Source: JBGSMX01 sp963790405 (GTDB lineage Bacteria; Actinomycetota; Coriobacteriia; Anaerosomatales; JAGXFU01). Taken from it: DNA of 64,000 bases. Numbering within the stretch: the first letter of the stretch is position 1; the number at the start of each line of letters is the position of its first letter. Under the pieces are notes generated by a model, which was not told the DNA's origin, did no database searches, and saw nothing but the letters and a program-made list of their open reading frames with translations. The position numbers and the translations under genes are program-made. Shown piece by piece: positions 41,183 through 50,748 of this stretch. The stretch covers positions 650,748-714,747 of the forward strand of contig CAWBOJ010000003.1 of the NCBI GenBank assembly GCA_963790405.1, written 5' to 3'.

Positions 41183-42979
41183 CGTCCGGTCCGTCGGCGC
41201 CATGGCACTTCGTGCACGATGCCGAGGAGTATCCGCTCGGATGGCAGTTCACGCACGCGAAGCTCTTGTACGAGTGTTCCCGCAGAGCCGGATGGCTGAA
41301 CGTGGCGCTGCTGAAAGGTCTGGTTGGAGTGTGGCACGACGAGCACGCGGTCCCGTAGTGGTTCGCCGGTGCACTGTGGCATGAGGCACACGCAGTCGAT
41401 GTTGGATGCGTGAACTTCCACGAGGTGCCCACGCCGTGACAGTTCGTGCACGTCGCCGTCGAGTGCTTGGCAGGCCGCGTGTGGCACGAGGTACACGTCG
41501 ACCCCGAGCCCGGATGCGTGAACTTCCACGAGGTGCCCACGCCGTGACAGTTCGTGCAGGTCGCCGTCGAGTGCTTGGCAGGCCGCGTGTGGCATGAGGT
41601 ACAGCGTCGACCCCGAGCCGGGATGCGTGAACTTCCACGAGGTGCCGACGCCGTGGCAGTTCGTGCAGGTCGCCGTGGAGTGCTTGGCGGGTCGCGTGTG
41701 GCATGAGGTACAGCTCGACCCGGAGCCGGGATGGGCGAAGGTCCACGCTGATTTCGAGGTGTGGCACGAGGCACACGCTTTGGCGCTGTGGTTGGCCGGT
41801 CGCGTGTGGCAGCTCTCGCATGAGGTCGATGACGGGTGCCGGAACGCCCAGCTCCCAGATCGGTGACACGAGGAGCAGGAACTCGTGCTGTGCCGGGCCG
41901 GCCGCGTGTGGCAGTTGGCGCACGACGTGGATGACGGGTGACTGAACGCCCAGGTCGTTCCTACGCCGTGGCAGCTTGTGCAGGTACCAGAGCGGTGTCC
42001 GGCCGGTTTCGTATGGCAGTCAGTACAGGTGGCCGAGGACGCGGGATGCGCGAACGCCCACGAGACCCCCTGGTCCGTATGGCAGTCCGCACATTCGCCG
42101 GTACGGTGTTCTGCGGGTCGCACGTGACAGCTCGCGCAGGCTGGATCGTCTTCGGGATGCGCGAACGCCCACGACGCGCCCGTGTCGGTGTGGCACGATT
42201 CGCATGCCGCTTCTTCGCTGATGACCCGGTGCTCGTCGGAAATCTCGTGGCATGTCGCGCAGGCGCCCGCGTCAGCAGCTTCAGGGTGTGAGAAGACCCA
42301 TTCGGCGGCAGGGGAGTGACACTGCGTGCAGGTATCGCCGATGGGATCGTGCTCGGGTGTGTGGCACGACTCGCAGCCGGTTGCTTGCATGTCGTGGCAG
42401 GTGGAGCACGTGGTCTCGACGTGGTCCTTCAGGTTGTCCGTGCCTTCGCCGCGTACGGCGACGATCTGCGCCTGCCGGGAAGTGGCGGCCTCTTCGTTGA
42501 GGATGCCGGCTGCCGCAAGCGCGTCGGCGCTGACGCTCGTGGCCGACGCCGCTGTGACATTCGGCGCACGGCTTGTCGCCTTTGTGCTCGGAGTGGGAGA
42601 AGCCGGGAATGCTCCGGATCGATGTCTTCGTGGCAGGCCGTGCAACGCTCATCGGGAACGATCGGTCGCTTCCTCAAGCGGGAAGGTCGGGTCACCGGCG
42701 ACGTGCGATCCACACTTCGCCGAGCGCGACGATCTTGTGACTGAGGCGTGCCGAGATGCCGGCATCGACGTGACAGTCGACGCAGTCGACACCGGAGTGA
42801 GGACCTTCATCCCACGCGGTGTAGTAGGGTTCCATCTCGTGGCACGTGTTGCAGAACGCCGGCGCTTCTGTCGCCTGCGCAACACCCACGAACGCGACAA
42901 GAATCAGTGCCACCGCGCCTACTGCCCACAGAGCGGCTGCAGTAGGGTTCTCGACTATCCAGGAGCGAATGCGAGTCAT
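41172..42979 (-). CDS. Membrane-anchored multiheme c-type cytochrome, about 27 CxxCH motifs, frameshifted
   Basis: About 600 residues. The N-terminus MTRIRSWIVENPTAAALWAV begins a single uncleaved membrane anchor (about 12-35), NapC/NirT-like, followed by CNTCHEMEPYY and CVDCH. After correcting indels near 42705, 42655, 42615, 42550 and 41600, I count 27 CxxCH heme sites. Most lie in a repeating unit of about 36 residues with two hemes plus an (F/W)xFxHP segment. The last part has three near-identical units and a short acidic tail. A 27-heme chain outside the membrane would conduct electrons from the quinone pool towards the cell surface. ATG at 42979 with AAGGAC upstream. It heads an operon with a membrane protein and a two-component system. 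Confidence 0.9.
41408..41732. repeat. Three near-identical 108-bp tandem repeats within the multiheme cytochrome gene
   Basis: Copies start at 41408, 41516 and 41625; each encodes two CxxCH motifs. The middle copy is 109 bases because it has one extra base near 41604 (GTACAGCGTCGACC against GTACACGTCGACC and GTACAGCTCGACC in its sisters). This locates the frameshift exactly and shows it as a local error or slippage event. Confidence 0.9.
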
Positions 42980-43097
42980 TCGTGTGAGTCCTTCGTCTAC
43001 CCGGGTTCAGGCCGAGGGCGTCCTATGCAGCAGTATCGGGCCTGCTCGTAAGCCTTCTCTAAGAAGGCGATGAGGAAGTTCTTAGCGGCTCGGGTGT

Positions 43098-43127
43098 TTG
43101 ACATGGCGGCACCTGTGTCAGCAGAAT
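43098..43127 (+). promoter_or_regulatory. Promoter of tRNA-Sec
   Basis: A perfect -35 TTGACA (43098-43103) and a -10-like CAGAAT (43122-43127) are spaced by 18 bases and end eight bases before the tRNA. The spacing to the tRNA 5' end fits a promoter starting close to the mature end. Confidence 0.5.
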
Positions 43128-43135
43128 CACCCCCT

Positions 43136-43232
43136 GGAGGCGGATGGGTCCTGGTGGGCTCCGCGGTCTTCAAAACCGTAGTGGGGCGTGAAGAGCGTCC
43201 CGGGTGTGTTCGATTCGCACGCGCCTCCGCCA
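43136..43232 (+). tRNA. selC: tRNA-Sec (anticodon UCA), selenocysteine tRNA
   Basis: 97 nt with encoded CCA and discriminator G. The acceptor GGAGGCGG pairs with GCGCCTCC (seven pairs; the eighth is G-G), the longer acceptor expected of tRNA-Sec. Anticodon stem GCGGT/ACCGT encloses CTTCAAA, anticodon TCA, reading UGA. The long variable arm is GGGGCG/CGTCCC and the T arm GTGTG-TTCGATT-CGCAC. One D-stem position also mismatches, perhaps a base error. Needed by selA, selB and selD in this window. Confidence 0.93.
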
Positions 43233-43448
43233 ACACCCCCCACCAAGCGCCTGGCTCTCCCGGCGTCAGACTGCCCACCATCTGACCGCTTCGCTCACTG
43301 CGCGCGTACCGTTCATCGCTCATTGTCGGGCGTTGTGCGGCGTATTGTTCACCCATCACACCGTTCGTCACATCGATATCGACCGTTGGTCTTGGCCAGT
43401 CGAAGGACTCAGTAGACAGACGGAACGATGCCGAGGAGGCGAACAGCC

Positions 43449-43787
43449 GTGTCCTGCACCCTGATGGAATCCAACGGGTTACGCGGCGATTGCAGCACGA
43501 ACAGCTGTGTCTACTGGAGTCTCCTCGGCGAGGGCAAGGCCAGGCAGTACCAGTGTGCGCTTGCCTTCTACGGTCTGGTCGGACCGCGGCGCGATCGCCT
43601 CTCGAGATGGCTGCTGGAGTTCAAGATCAAGGCCCGCACCGAGCGGGGACGTCAGCTCGACAAGGACCCGTACGCCGCAAGCGCCCGTTTGCGGGCGACG
43701 GAGTGGTCGACTACGGGGGCAGGGTACGTTGCGCCTAGGGTGATGTCGGCTTCAGTGAGTAGATCCTCCGGCGCTTCCCAGGGATGA
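43449..43787 (+). CDS. Small cysteine-containing protein, unknown function
   Basis: About 112 residues from GTG 43449, with GGAGG nine bases upstream (an ATG at 43428 is also in frame). The N-terminal part has cysteines at about 3, 15, 20 and 36 (MSCTLMES, GDCSTNSCVYW, QYQCALAF), suggesting a metal site, followed by a basic helical stretch (RRDRLSRWLLEFKIKARTE). The last 45 codons lie antisense to the photolyase end, so the true stop may be earlier if an indel is present. No family recognised. It follows tRNA-Sec by about 215 bases. Confidence 0.6.
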   Translation: MSCTLMESNGLRGDCSTNSCVYWSLLGEGKARQYQCALAFYGLVGPRRDRLSRWLLEFKIKARTERGRQLDKDPYAASARLRATEWSTTGAGYVAPRVMSASVSRSSGASQG

Positions 43788-45040
43788 CCGATCCACTTCG
43801 GGGATAGCGCGCCGAGCTCCGGAACCCATTCCCGAATGTACGCACCGTCGGGGTCGAATCGTGTCGCTTGGAGAACCGGGTTGAAGATGCGGAAGTAGGG
43901 TGCGGCATCGGCACCCGAACCGGCAACCCACTGCCAGTTGAAGGCGTTCTGCGCCGGATCGTAGTCGACGAGCGCGTCTCGGAAGAACCGCTCTCCGGCC
44001 TGCCACCCGACAAGCAGGTCCTTCGTCAGGAACGAAGCCGCCACCAGCCGCACGCGGTTGTGCATCCAGCCCGTTTGAGCTAGCTGGCGCATGCCGGCGT
44101 CGATCAGCGGATAGCCTGTCATCCCGGCACGCCATCGGTCCTCGGCAGGTGGATCGTCACGCCACGGCATCGACGCGAACTCAGGTCGCAGCGGCAGCGT
44201 TGCCAGATCGGGCGCCTCGTAGAGCACGTGCGCCGCGAACTCGCGCCACGCGAGTTGCCGGATGAACGCGTGCGACGAGTCGGTCCCGTCTCTGCCGCGC
44301 CGCAAGGCGTCCATCACCTGCCCGGGAGATAGCTCGCCGGCGGCAAGGTGAGGCGAGAGCGCGGAAGTGCCCTCTATGTCGGGTCGATCGCGCAACTCGG
44401 CGTAGTCGTCGAGGGGCCCACGGATGAAGTGGGCGAGACGCCGTGCAGCGCCGACCTCGCCGGGCGTCCACATGTCCGCGATGGCAGGCGACACCTTCGG
44501 CAGACCGTCGCCGACAGGGAACGGAGAAGGCGAGGCGATGCGTTCGGGCGCATCGAGCGGCTGACGCGGCTCGACGGCGTTTTCCCATGCGCGGAGAAAC
44601 GGCGTGAAGACCCGGTACGCGGTCCCCGAGCCGGAGGCGAGGCGCCCGGGTGGCACGAGGTACGCGGATTCGGCGACATCCAGACCGATGCCGGCGTCAG
44701 CAAGGGCCGATGCCACAGAGGCCTCCTCGGCCAAAGAGGCTGGATCCCATGCACGTGTGCAGGCCACGAGCGTGGCCCCGACCTCGCGCGCGAGTGCGGT
44801 CAGCGCGGACTCGGGCGGCGCGTTGAGTACGACCAGCGCCGAGCCGCGCTCGCGCAACGCGGCATCGAGCGCTTCAAGCGACGCAGCTCTCCATGCGGTG
44901 GCTGCCGCACCCGGCGCATACGCGGGTGGCTCGACTGCGACGGGCACGATGGTCCGGGCGCGTTGCAGCAGTGCAACCAACGACGGGTTGTCGGCAAGGC
45001 GCAGATCGCGCCGGAACCACAGCAGTGCGGTCTCGTGCAT
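43652..45040 (-). CDS. phrB: Deoxyribodipyrimidine photolyase (class I cryptochrome/photolyase family)
   Basis: About 462 residues. Uses blue light and FADH2 to split cyclobutane pyrimidine dimers. The antenna-domain start is ALLWFRRDLRLADNPSL. The FAD domain has TSALSPHLAAGELSPGQV, QLAWREFAAHVLYE, the strongly conserved GYPLIDAGMRQLAQTGWMHNRVR, DYDPAQNAFNWQWVAGSGAD and FNPVLQATRFDPDGAYIREW (segments given separately). The start at 45040 has AAGGAGG five bases upstream. The frame is intact. It indicates exposure to light or UV at least at times. Confidence 0.94.
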   Translation of the reverse strand: MHETALLWFRRDLRLADNPSLVALLQRARTIVPVAVEPPAYAPGAAATAWRAASLEALDAALRERGSALVVLNAPPESALTALAREVGATLVACTRAWDPASLAEEASVASALADAGIGLDVAESAYLVPPGRLASGSGTAYRVFTPFLRAWENAVEPRQPLDAPERIASPSPFPVGDGLPKVSPAIADMWTPGEVGAARRLAHFIRGPLDDYAELRDRPDIEGTSALSPHLAAGELSPGQVMDALRRGRDGTDSSHAFIRQLAWREFAAHVLYEAPDLATLPLRPEFASMPWRDDPPAEDRWRAGMTGYPLIDAGMRQLAQTGWMHNRVRLVAASFLTKDLLVGWQAGERFFRDALVDYDPAQNAFNWQWVAGSGADAAPYFRIFNPVLQATRFDPDGAYIREWVPELGALSPKWIGHPWEAPEDLLTEADITLGATYPAPVVDHSVARKRALAAYGSLSS

Positions 45041-45178
45041 ACCCCTCCTTGCAGGGATGATTCCCAATCGGGTGCCGCATTTCGCGCGTCCGATGAGCGA
45101 CGGGGTATATCAACCCAGACGCGTCGACTCTGGAACGCGGCGCTCGCCTTCGATTCGCGCGACCTGGAGGTCTTGTCT

Positions 45179-46140
45179 GTGGCCGAGCTCATCACTCGAA
45201 AGGTCCCCATCGGCATCAGCGCGTGTGTGTTTCGCTGCCCGGTGCGCTACAACGGCAAGTCGTTCGACGCGCTTGCCACCATGGGCCGAGAGCGCGCGGA
45301 CTTCAGCTTCACGCCGGTGTGCCCCGAGTGCATGGCCGGCCTGGGCGTGCCGAGGAACCCCATCCACCTCACCGGGTCCGGGGCAAGACGTGCTCCGAGG
45401 CGAGGCGAACGTGCGCGATCGGCGCGGGCGTGTGGTGACCGAAGACGATCATCGCAGGCAGCCGTGCGTGCATCGAGACGCTCGAGCGCGCGCAGGTGCG
45501 GGCGATGATCGTCAAGGAAGCGTCGCCCACCTGCGGCGTGTTCAAGGCACGCGTGGGCAAGAAGCGCCAGGAGTCGACCGAGGGCAGCGGCGTGTTCGGC
45601 GCGATGCTGCTCGAGACGGGCTGGTTCCTCATCCCCGACAACGCGCTGGCCAACCCGCTGCTGTGGTGGGAGTGGCGTCGGCGCCTGCACGCGTGGCTGT
45701 GGCTGGGCGATCGCGAGATCGAGCGCGCCAAGGACCTCTACGACGCCTGGCACATCGTGAAGTTCATCGTTGCAGGAGACGAACCGCCCGTTCGCCGACG
45801 ACGATGGGCCGCTCGCCTTGCCGCGCTGCCGAAGAACCCGCCGCTGGCCGAGCTCGAGGCGCTTGCGCGCCGAGATGCTCGAGGCGCTGCGCACGCCCTC
45901 GACGCGGGCGCGCATCCGTCAGGCGATGTTCAAGACCTGGGTGCACGCGAAGAAGAAGGGCCAGCTCGACGGGGTGGACCTGCACGACCTCACGGTCGAC
46001 TCACCCGAGGTCCAGGCGAACGTCATGCAGATCGCCGAGGACCTCACCAAGCTCGAGCGCATCAGCTTCGAGAACGACGTGCTGTTCGGGACGAGCCCCG
46101 TGATCTTCCGAGAAGGCCGCCGCGTCAAGAAGCGCGATGA
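45179..46140 (+). CDS. TudS/DUF523-like desulfidase family protein with C-terminal extension, frameshifted
   Basis: The N-terminal part matches DUF523/TudS (thiouracil desulfurase): ISACVFRCPVRYNGKSFDAL, FTPVCPECMAGLGVPRNP and KEASPTCGVF. The cysteines of these three motifs bind the 4Fe-4S cluster in TudS. About 150 residues follow, including ANPLLWWEWRRRLHAWLWLG and FKTWVHAKKKGQLDG, similar to DUF1722-type extensions. Shifts near 45385, 45450, 45775 and 45870. GTG start with GGAGG upstream. The stop at about 46140 is uncertain because the last frame is ambiguous. It would remove sulfur from a thiolated base or small molecule. Confidence 0.78.
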
Positions 46141-46178
46141 AGTCCGGACGAGCGGCGACGAGGCGACGTGCAGCCCGG

Positions 46179-46976
46179 CTACGCTCGAGCTCTGTCAGCG
46201 TCGAGCAGCGGGAAGAACTCCTCGTCGAGCACTTCGTAGGCGACCTCGTTGAGGTGTGAGTCGTCCGCCGAGAGCGCCAGGCCTTTGTAGCAGTGCTCCG
46301 TTCTGGTCCGCCAGCAGATCCGTACTGGTCGAAGACGACCATCTCGTCGTCTTCGGCGGCGAGCTGGTCGAGAGCGGCGTTGTACGCCCGGTGCGTCTTG
46401 ACCAGTCCCAGGCGTCGTGTTCGGCTCGGTCTTCGGCAGGGCGTTGCCCACGACGAGCGTCAGGTCGCGCCCCTCGCACGCGGCGCGGACCTGGTTCACG
46501 TAGCCGATGCACTCATCGACGTTGGACTGGACCTCGGACTCGTCGCTCGCCCAGAAGTCGTCGAAGCACAGCTTGAAGAAGACGATCGTCCCGTCGGGCA
46601 CCTGCGGCGATCGCCGAGGCGGCGTCGGTGCCGATATCCGGAGGGGTGGCCACCTCGCGGTAGTAGAGCAGGTAGCCGTCGCGCGTGACCGGCTCGTTCC
46701 AGTCGTAGCCCCAGTGCTCGAACCAGCCGCCCATGACCGAGCGGCCCATCATGAGCACTTCGGTGCCGTGGTGGGAGCCGTGAGGCATCAAGGGGTCCTC
46801 GGATCCTCGACATCGGTGTCGACGGTTGCCTGTTGCGCTTGTTCGGAGTCCTCGAGTCCTTCCGGCAGTTCGTCGCCCGAGCCCATCTCGCCTTGCACGA
46901 CACAACCGATCAGCAGCGCGACGGCCAGAAGGTAGACGACCACGAGAGCGATTATGAGTCGGACACGAGCGCGCAT
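46179..46976 (-). CDS. Membrane-anchored SGNH/GDSL-like hydrolase, frameshifted
   Basis: About 265 residues. A single N-terminal span (RLIIALVVVYLLAVALLIGC) is followed by an acidic linker and an SGNH-hydrolase core: LMMGRSVMGGWFEHWGYDW (serine block), IVFFKLCFDDFW, LVVGNALPKTEP (asparagine block) and DDSHLNEVAYEVL (the DxxH block). It would be an extracytoplasmic esterase or acetyl-hydrolase. Shifts near 46790, 46610, 46415 and 46320. GGGTGAGG precedes the ATG at 46976. Substrate unknown. Confidence 0.78.
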
Positions 46977-47151
46977 GAACCTCACCCCTGATGCAATGCT
47001 GCCACAGACTCGCCACGCGCGCGAGTCGGGGAGGCGCCGATGGCGCGCGACGGGGCTCGCGAGGGGTAAGCTGTTCGTTGGACGCACGCAGTGATTGCCG
47101 CACGACAACGATCCAGCGCATATCGGCCGCCCAGAAAGGATGCCTCGCCTC

Positions 47152-47664
47152 ATGGACGCACTCGATTGCCTGATGACGCGGCGCTCGATCCGCCGCTACA
47201 CCGATGCACCCGTCGAACGAGAGCAGATCGAGACCGTGCTTGCTGCCGCGATGGCCGCGCCCAGCGCGGGCAATCAGCAGCCGTGGCGCTTCGTCGTGCT
47301 CACCGAGCGCGATCGGCTCGACGCAGCCGCGGAGACCACGCCATACGGCAAGATGCTGCTCGAGGCTGCGTTCGCGCTCGTGGTCTGCGCCGACACGCGC
47401 GAGCTCAAGCACGACGGCATGTGGCAGCAGGACTGCTCGGCAGCTACGCAGAACGCATTGCTCGCCGCCCACGCGATCGGTCTGGGCGGCGTGTGGCTCG
47501 GCTTCTGGCCCAAGATGGAGCGCGTGACGCCGCTCAAGGAGGTTCTCGGCATGCCCGGAAGGCGTGGAGCCGCTCGCGGTGCTCGCGTTCGGCCATCCTG
47601 CCGAGGAGAAGGCGCCCTGCAGAGCGCTACACGCCCGAGCTTCGTCCACTACGAGCGCTGGTAG
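47152..47664 (+). CDS. Nitroreductase-family flavoprotein
   Basis: About 170 residues. FMN-dependent NAD(P)H oxidoreductase fold with RRSIRRYTDAPVEREQIE, AAPSAGNQQPWRFVV, AHAIGLGGVWLGFWP and the tail FVHYERW. Two compensating shifts near 47560 and 47620 surround EGVEPLAVLAFGHPAEEKAP. The short form is typical of small nitroreductases in anaerobes. The substrate is not evident. The ABC ATPase gene starts immediately after its stop. Confidence 0.9.
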   Translation: MDALDCLMTRRSIRRYTDAPVEREQIETVLAAAMAAPSAGNQQPWRFVVLTERDRLDAAAETTPYGKMLLEAAFALVVCADTRELKHDGMWQQDCSAATQNALLAAHAIGLGGVWLGFWPKMERVTPLKEVLGMPGRRGAARGARVRPSCRGEGALQSATRPSFVHYERW

Positions 47665-48345
47665 GTGGCGGTGACCGAGCCGCTGCTCATCGCGCGCGAC
47701 CTCACGTATCGGCCGCCCGGTGCCGAGCGCCCCGTGCTTGCTGGCGTCTCGCTCGAGCTTGCGCCCGGCGAGATCGTCGACGTGAGCGGCCCGTCCGGCT
47801 GCCGGCAAGACCACGCTGCTGCGCGCGCTCGCGCGGCTGCTGCCGGACGGTGGCGGCACGCTCGACGCTCGCGGGCACTCCGGCCAGCGAGATCTCCGCA
47901 TCGACGTGGCGCACCCGGGTCGCGCTTCTCCCGCAGATCGCGATCATGCGCGGCGGTACCGTGCGCGAGAATCTCGCTGCTGCCCTGGACGCTCAAGGTC
48001 CGCTCCGCCGAGGAGCCCCCGACCGACGACGCTGCTGCGCGAGGCGCTCGCCGGCGTGGGGCTCGACGACATCGATCCCGGTCGCGATTCGGCGCGAGCT
48101 CTCGGTCGGTCAGGCCGCGCGCATCTCGCTGCTGCGCGTCACGCTCGACGCGACCCGATGTGCTGCTGCTCGACGAGCCGGACGCGAACCTCGATGACGA
48201 GTCCGCCGAGCAGGTCGCCGAGCTCACGCGTCGCTTCGCTGCCGAGGGTGGTGCGGTGGCCCGGGTGCGGCACCTGCGCCGCGACACCGATGCCGCGCGC
48301 GTCGTACGCATCGCGGACGGCCTGCTCGAGGAGGTGGCGTCGTGA
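47665..48345 (+). CDS. ABC transporter ATP-binding protein (YbbL/FetA-like), frameshifted
   Basis: About 226 residues. Walker A is GPSGCGKTTLLRALARLLP once an extra C near 47808 is removed. The Q-loop region is RVALLPQIAIMRGGTVREN, the signature is ALSVGQAARISLLR and Walker B is VLLLDEPDANLDDESAEQV. Several more indels lie between 47880 and 48160. Its stop overlaps the start of the UPF0014 permease (GTGA), the arrangement of the FetA-FetB (YbbL-YbbM) exporter implicated in iron homeostasis. Confidence 0.83.
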   Translation: MAVTEPLLIARDLTYRPPGAERPVLAGVSLELAPGEIVDVSGPSGCRQDHAAARARAAAAGRWRHARRSRALRPARSPHRRGAPGSRFSRRSRSCAAVPCARISLLPWTLKVRSAEEPPTDDAAARGARRRGARRHRSRSRFGASSRSVRPRASRCCASRSTRPDVLLLDEPDANLDDESAEQVAELTRRFAAEGGAVARVRHLRRDTDAARVVRIADGLLEEVAS

Positions 48346-49162
48346 CCGGCGCGCCCGTCGGCGAGGCCGGCGTCATCGTCATCGGCTGGTGGCCGCTGCT
48401 GCTCTCCACCGGCTTCGTGGTGTTCGTCGGCATGCTGTCGCTGTGGCTGTCCCTGGGAATCGAGAAGTCGCTGGCGATAGCCACGCTGCGCACGTTTCTG
48501 CAGCTCGCAGCCCTCGGGCTCGTGCTTCGCTGGGTGTTCAGCATCGACAGCGCGTGGGTCGTTCTCGGCATTCTGCTCGTCATGATGGTCGCTGCGGCGC
48601 AGACGATCGTCAGTCGCGCTCCCGATGCGCCGCCGGGCATCTTCACCAGCTCGCTGCGTCACGATGCTGCTCACCGGCTTCACGGTGACCTTCGCGGTCA
48701 CGGGCCTGATCGTGCAGGTCGAACCGTGGTACCTGCCGAGGTACGTGATCCCCATCGCGGGCATGGTCCTCGGCAATTCGATGAACGGCGTCGCGCTGGC
48801 GCTCGAGCGCACGTTTGCCGACCTCGACTCGCGCAGCGGAGAAGTGCTGGCGCTCACCGCGCTCGGCGCGAGCGCGTGGGAGGCGGCCGCCGACTCGGTG
48901 CGCGTGTCGATTCGCGCGGGACTGATCCCGACCATCAACTCGATGGCCGCGGCGGGGCTCGTGTTCATCCCGGGCATGATGACGGGCCAGATCCTCGCCG
49001 GAGCCGATCCGGTGGCAGCGACCGGCTACCAGATCGTGGTCATGCTGATGGTCTCGGCCGCGACCGCGCTGGGCTCTGTGATGGCCGTGCTGCTCTCGTA
49101 CCGGCGTCGATTCACCGACGATGGCGTCTACCTCGAGAAGGGATGCCGCGCGGCCGCGGTGA
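48342..49162 (+). CDS. UPF0014 (FetB/YbbM-like) permease, frameshifted
   Basis: About 272 residues with seven membrane segments. Family blocks are VGMLSLWLSLGIEKSLAIAT, FLQLAALGLVLRWVF, PRYVIPIAGMVLGNSMNG, the cytosolic LALTALGASAWEAAADSVR-SIRAGLIPTINSM region that contacts the ATPase, and GLVFIPGMMTGQILAGADP. Shifts near 48655 and 49150; the stop TGA at 49160-49162 is inferred from the third frame. Partner of the ABC ATPase upstream. Confidence 0.83.
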
Positions 49163-49168
49163 GCGCGC

Positions 49169-49341
49169 TCACCCCAGCCGCACGACGACGCCAAGCTCCT
49201 GGCGACCCTGCGCACGACCGAGAGTGGCGCGTCTTCGTAGGCCGTGCGCTCCCAGTGCTCCACGGTCGCCTCATCGACGCTCAGCAGACTCGCGATCTCA
49301 GCGACGCGTACGCCGCTCGCGGTTCGTGCGGCCTCGAGCAC
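49169..49341 (-). CDS. Small helix-turn-helix protein or HTH tail of the neighbouring ATPase
   Basis: About 57 residues: VLEAARTASGVRVAEIASLLSV then DEATVEHWERTAYEDAPLSVVRRVA and, after a one-base shift near 49195, ELGVVVRLG. The pattern fits a Cro/XRE- or MerR-like HTH. It starts within the last codons of the DUF4143 ATPase in another frame. It may be a separate short regulator with a start upstream, or a C-terminal extension broken by an indel; the sequence does not decide. Confidence 0.45.
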
Positions 49342-50679
49342 CGACCCCGGGCCCGCTCTCGTACGAAGCGGGTGTCTCGGCCACGTGTGAGCGCGGCGTG
49401 CGTGCGATTCCGAGAAGCGACCAGGCCGGGACCGCGCAGATCCGGTCGTCGAGCACCAGCGGTTCGTCGCCCAGGTAGGCGACTACCCCCATCCGGAACC
49501 GCTCTGGGAAGCTGTCGCGCACGGCAGCGAGACCGCGCGTGTCGGCCCAGCGCACCGTCGAGCCCGCCTTCATCTCGAAGCCCACGAGTGCTGTCCCGCG
49601 TTCGAGCAGCAGATCGACTTCGGAGCCTGCCGAGGTGCGCCAGAAGTGCGCCGAGGAGCCGGCTCCCGAAATGGCGTCCACCGCCAGGAGTTCGGAAAGC
49701 ATCCAGCTCTCAAAGAGCGGCCCCGCTGATCCGGTCTCTCGCGCGCTCTCCCACGTGTCGGCGCGCAGAATGTGAGCTGCCATCCCGCTGTCACGGGCGA
49801 AGATCTTGGGCATCTTCACGAGTCGCTTGCCCATCGTGGCGGCGTAGGGAGTGAGCGTGCGAATCTGGTAGCCGATCTCGAGCAGGTCCAGGTAGCGCGA
49901 GATCGTGCGATGGTCGAGCGCCGCATCTGCAGCGAGGTCCGAGCGGTTGAGGAGTCCGGATGTCCGCAGCATGCACAGGGCGAACAGGCGACGAAACGCC
50001 ATCACATCGTCGACGCGCCCGAGCTGCCACAGATCGCGCTCCACGAACGTCGAGATGTACGCGGCGTACCAGTGTCGACGTGCCGCAGCGTCCATGCCGA
50101 GCGTTCCCGGCATGCCTCCACCGACGATCGCGTCCGTCACAGCTTGCCGAAGAACAGGGGCAGACGCCGGGTCACGCGCCGGAAGACGACGCAAGGAACT
50201 CCTCGGCGGATCTCGCCGCGAAGGCGTCTTCGATGGCGTGCGGCAGAGGCTGACCCAGGCGCTCTGCCATGGTGAGCGGGCCGAGCTCGACGTAGGCGGC
50301 CCGACCGGCGAGCGTCTCCGAGACGTTCCGCATGCGAAGCAGGTTCGACGAACCGGTGAGCAGGAAGGCGCCGGGGCGCTCGTCGCGGTCGACGGCGAGC
50401 TTCACTGCGCGCAGAAGCTCGGGAACCAGCTGTACCTCGTCGATCACCGTGAGTCCGGCGGCGTCATCGGCCACGAGGCCCAGAGGGTCGACTGTCGCGC
50501 GCTCACGCACATCCGGCCGATCGAGGGTGAGGTAGGTGCCGGGGCGCTGGGCGAGCACTGCGCGTGCGAGCGTCGACTTGCCGACCTGGCGCGCGCCGGT
50601 CACCACGACCACGCGGAACTGGTCGAGCAGGTCCAGCACCGAATCGGTCAGGTGTCTGTGAAGCGTGCGAGTCAGTCAT
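49298..50679 (-). CDS. AAA ATPase with C-terminal DUF4143 nuclease-like domain, frameshifted
   Basis: About 450 residues. The N-terminal AAA_14 domain has Walker A TGARQVGKSTLARAVL, Walker B LTVIDEVQLVPELL and sensor LTGSSNLLRMRNV. The C-terminal DUF4143 part has ERDLWQLGRVDDVMAFRRLF, RTISRYLDLLEIGYQIRTL, ESWMLSELL and the PD-(D/E)xK-like GSEVDLLLE...VGFEMKAG. Shifts lie near 50185 and 50660. These stand-alone ATPases are widespread in bacteria and archaea and often sit in variable regions; the function is unknown. Divergent to the polyprenyl synthase gene. Confidence 0.87.
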
Positions 50680-50748
50680 GCAAGAGATTCTGACATGTAG
50701 ATGTAAGAAATGCTAGCAGTATGGCATGCGGAGATCGGCCAATCCGCT

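Noticed and set aside
43052..43068. GCCTTCT-CTA-AGAAGGC hairpin as a rho-independent terminator
   Set aside because: Perfect stem but no U tract on either side; it lies upstream of the cytochrome start and may be chance or a 5' leader structure.
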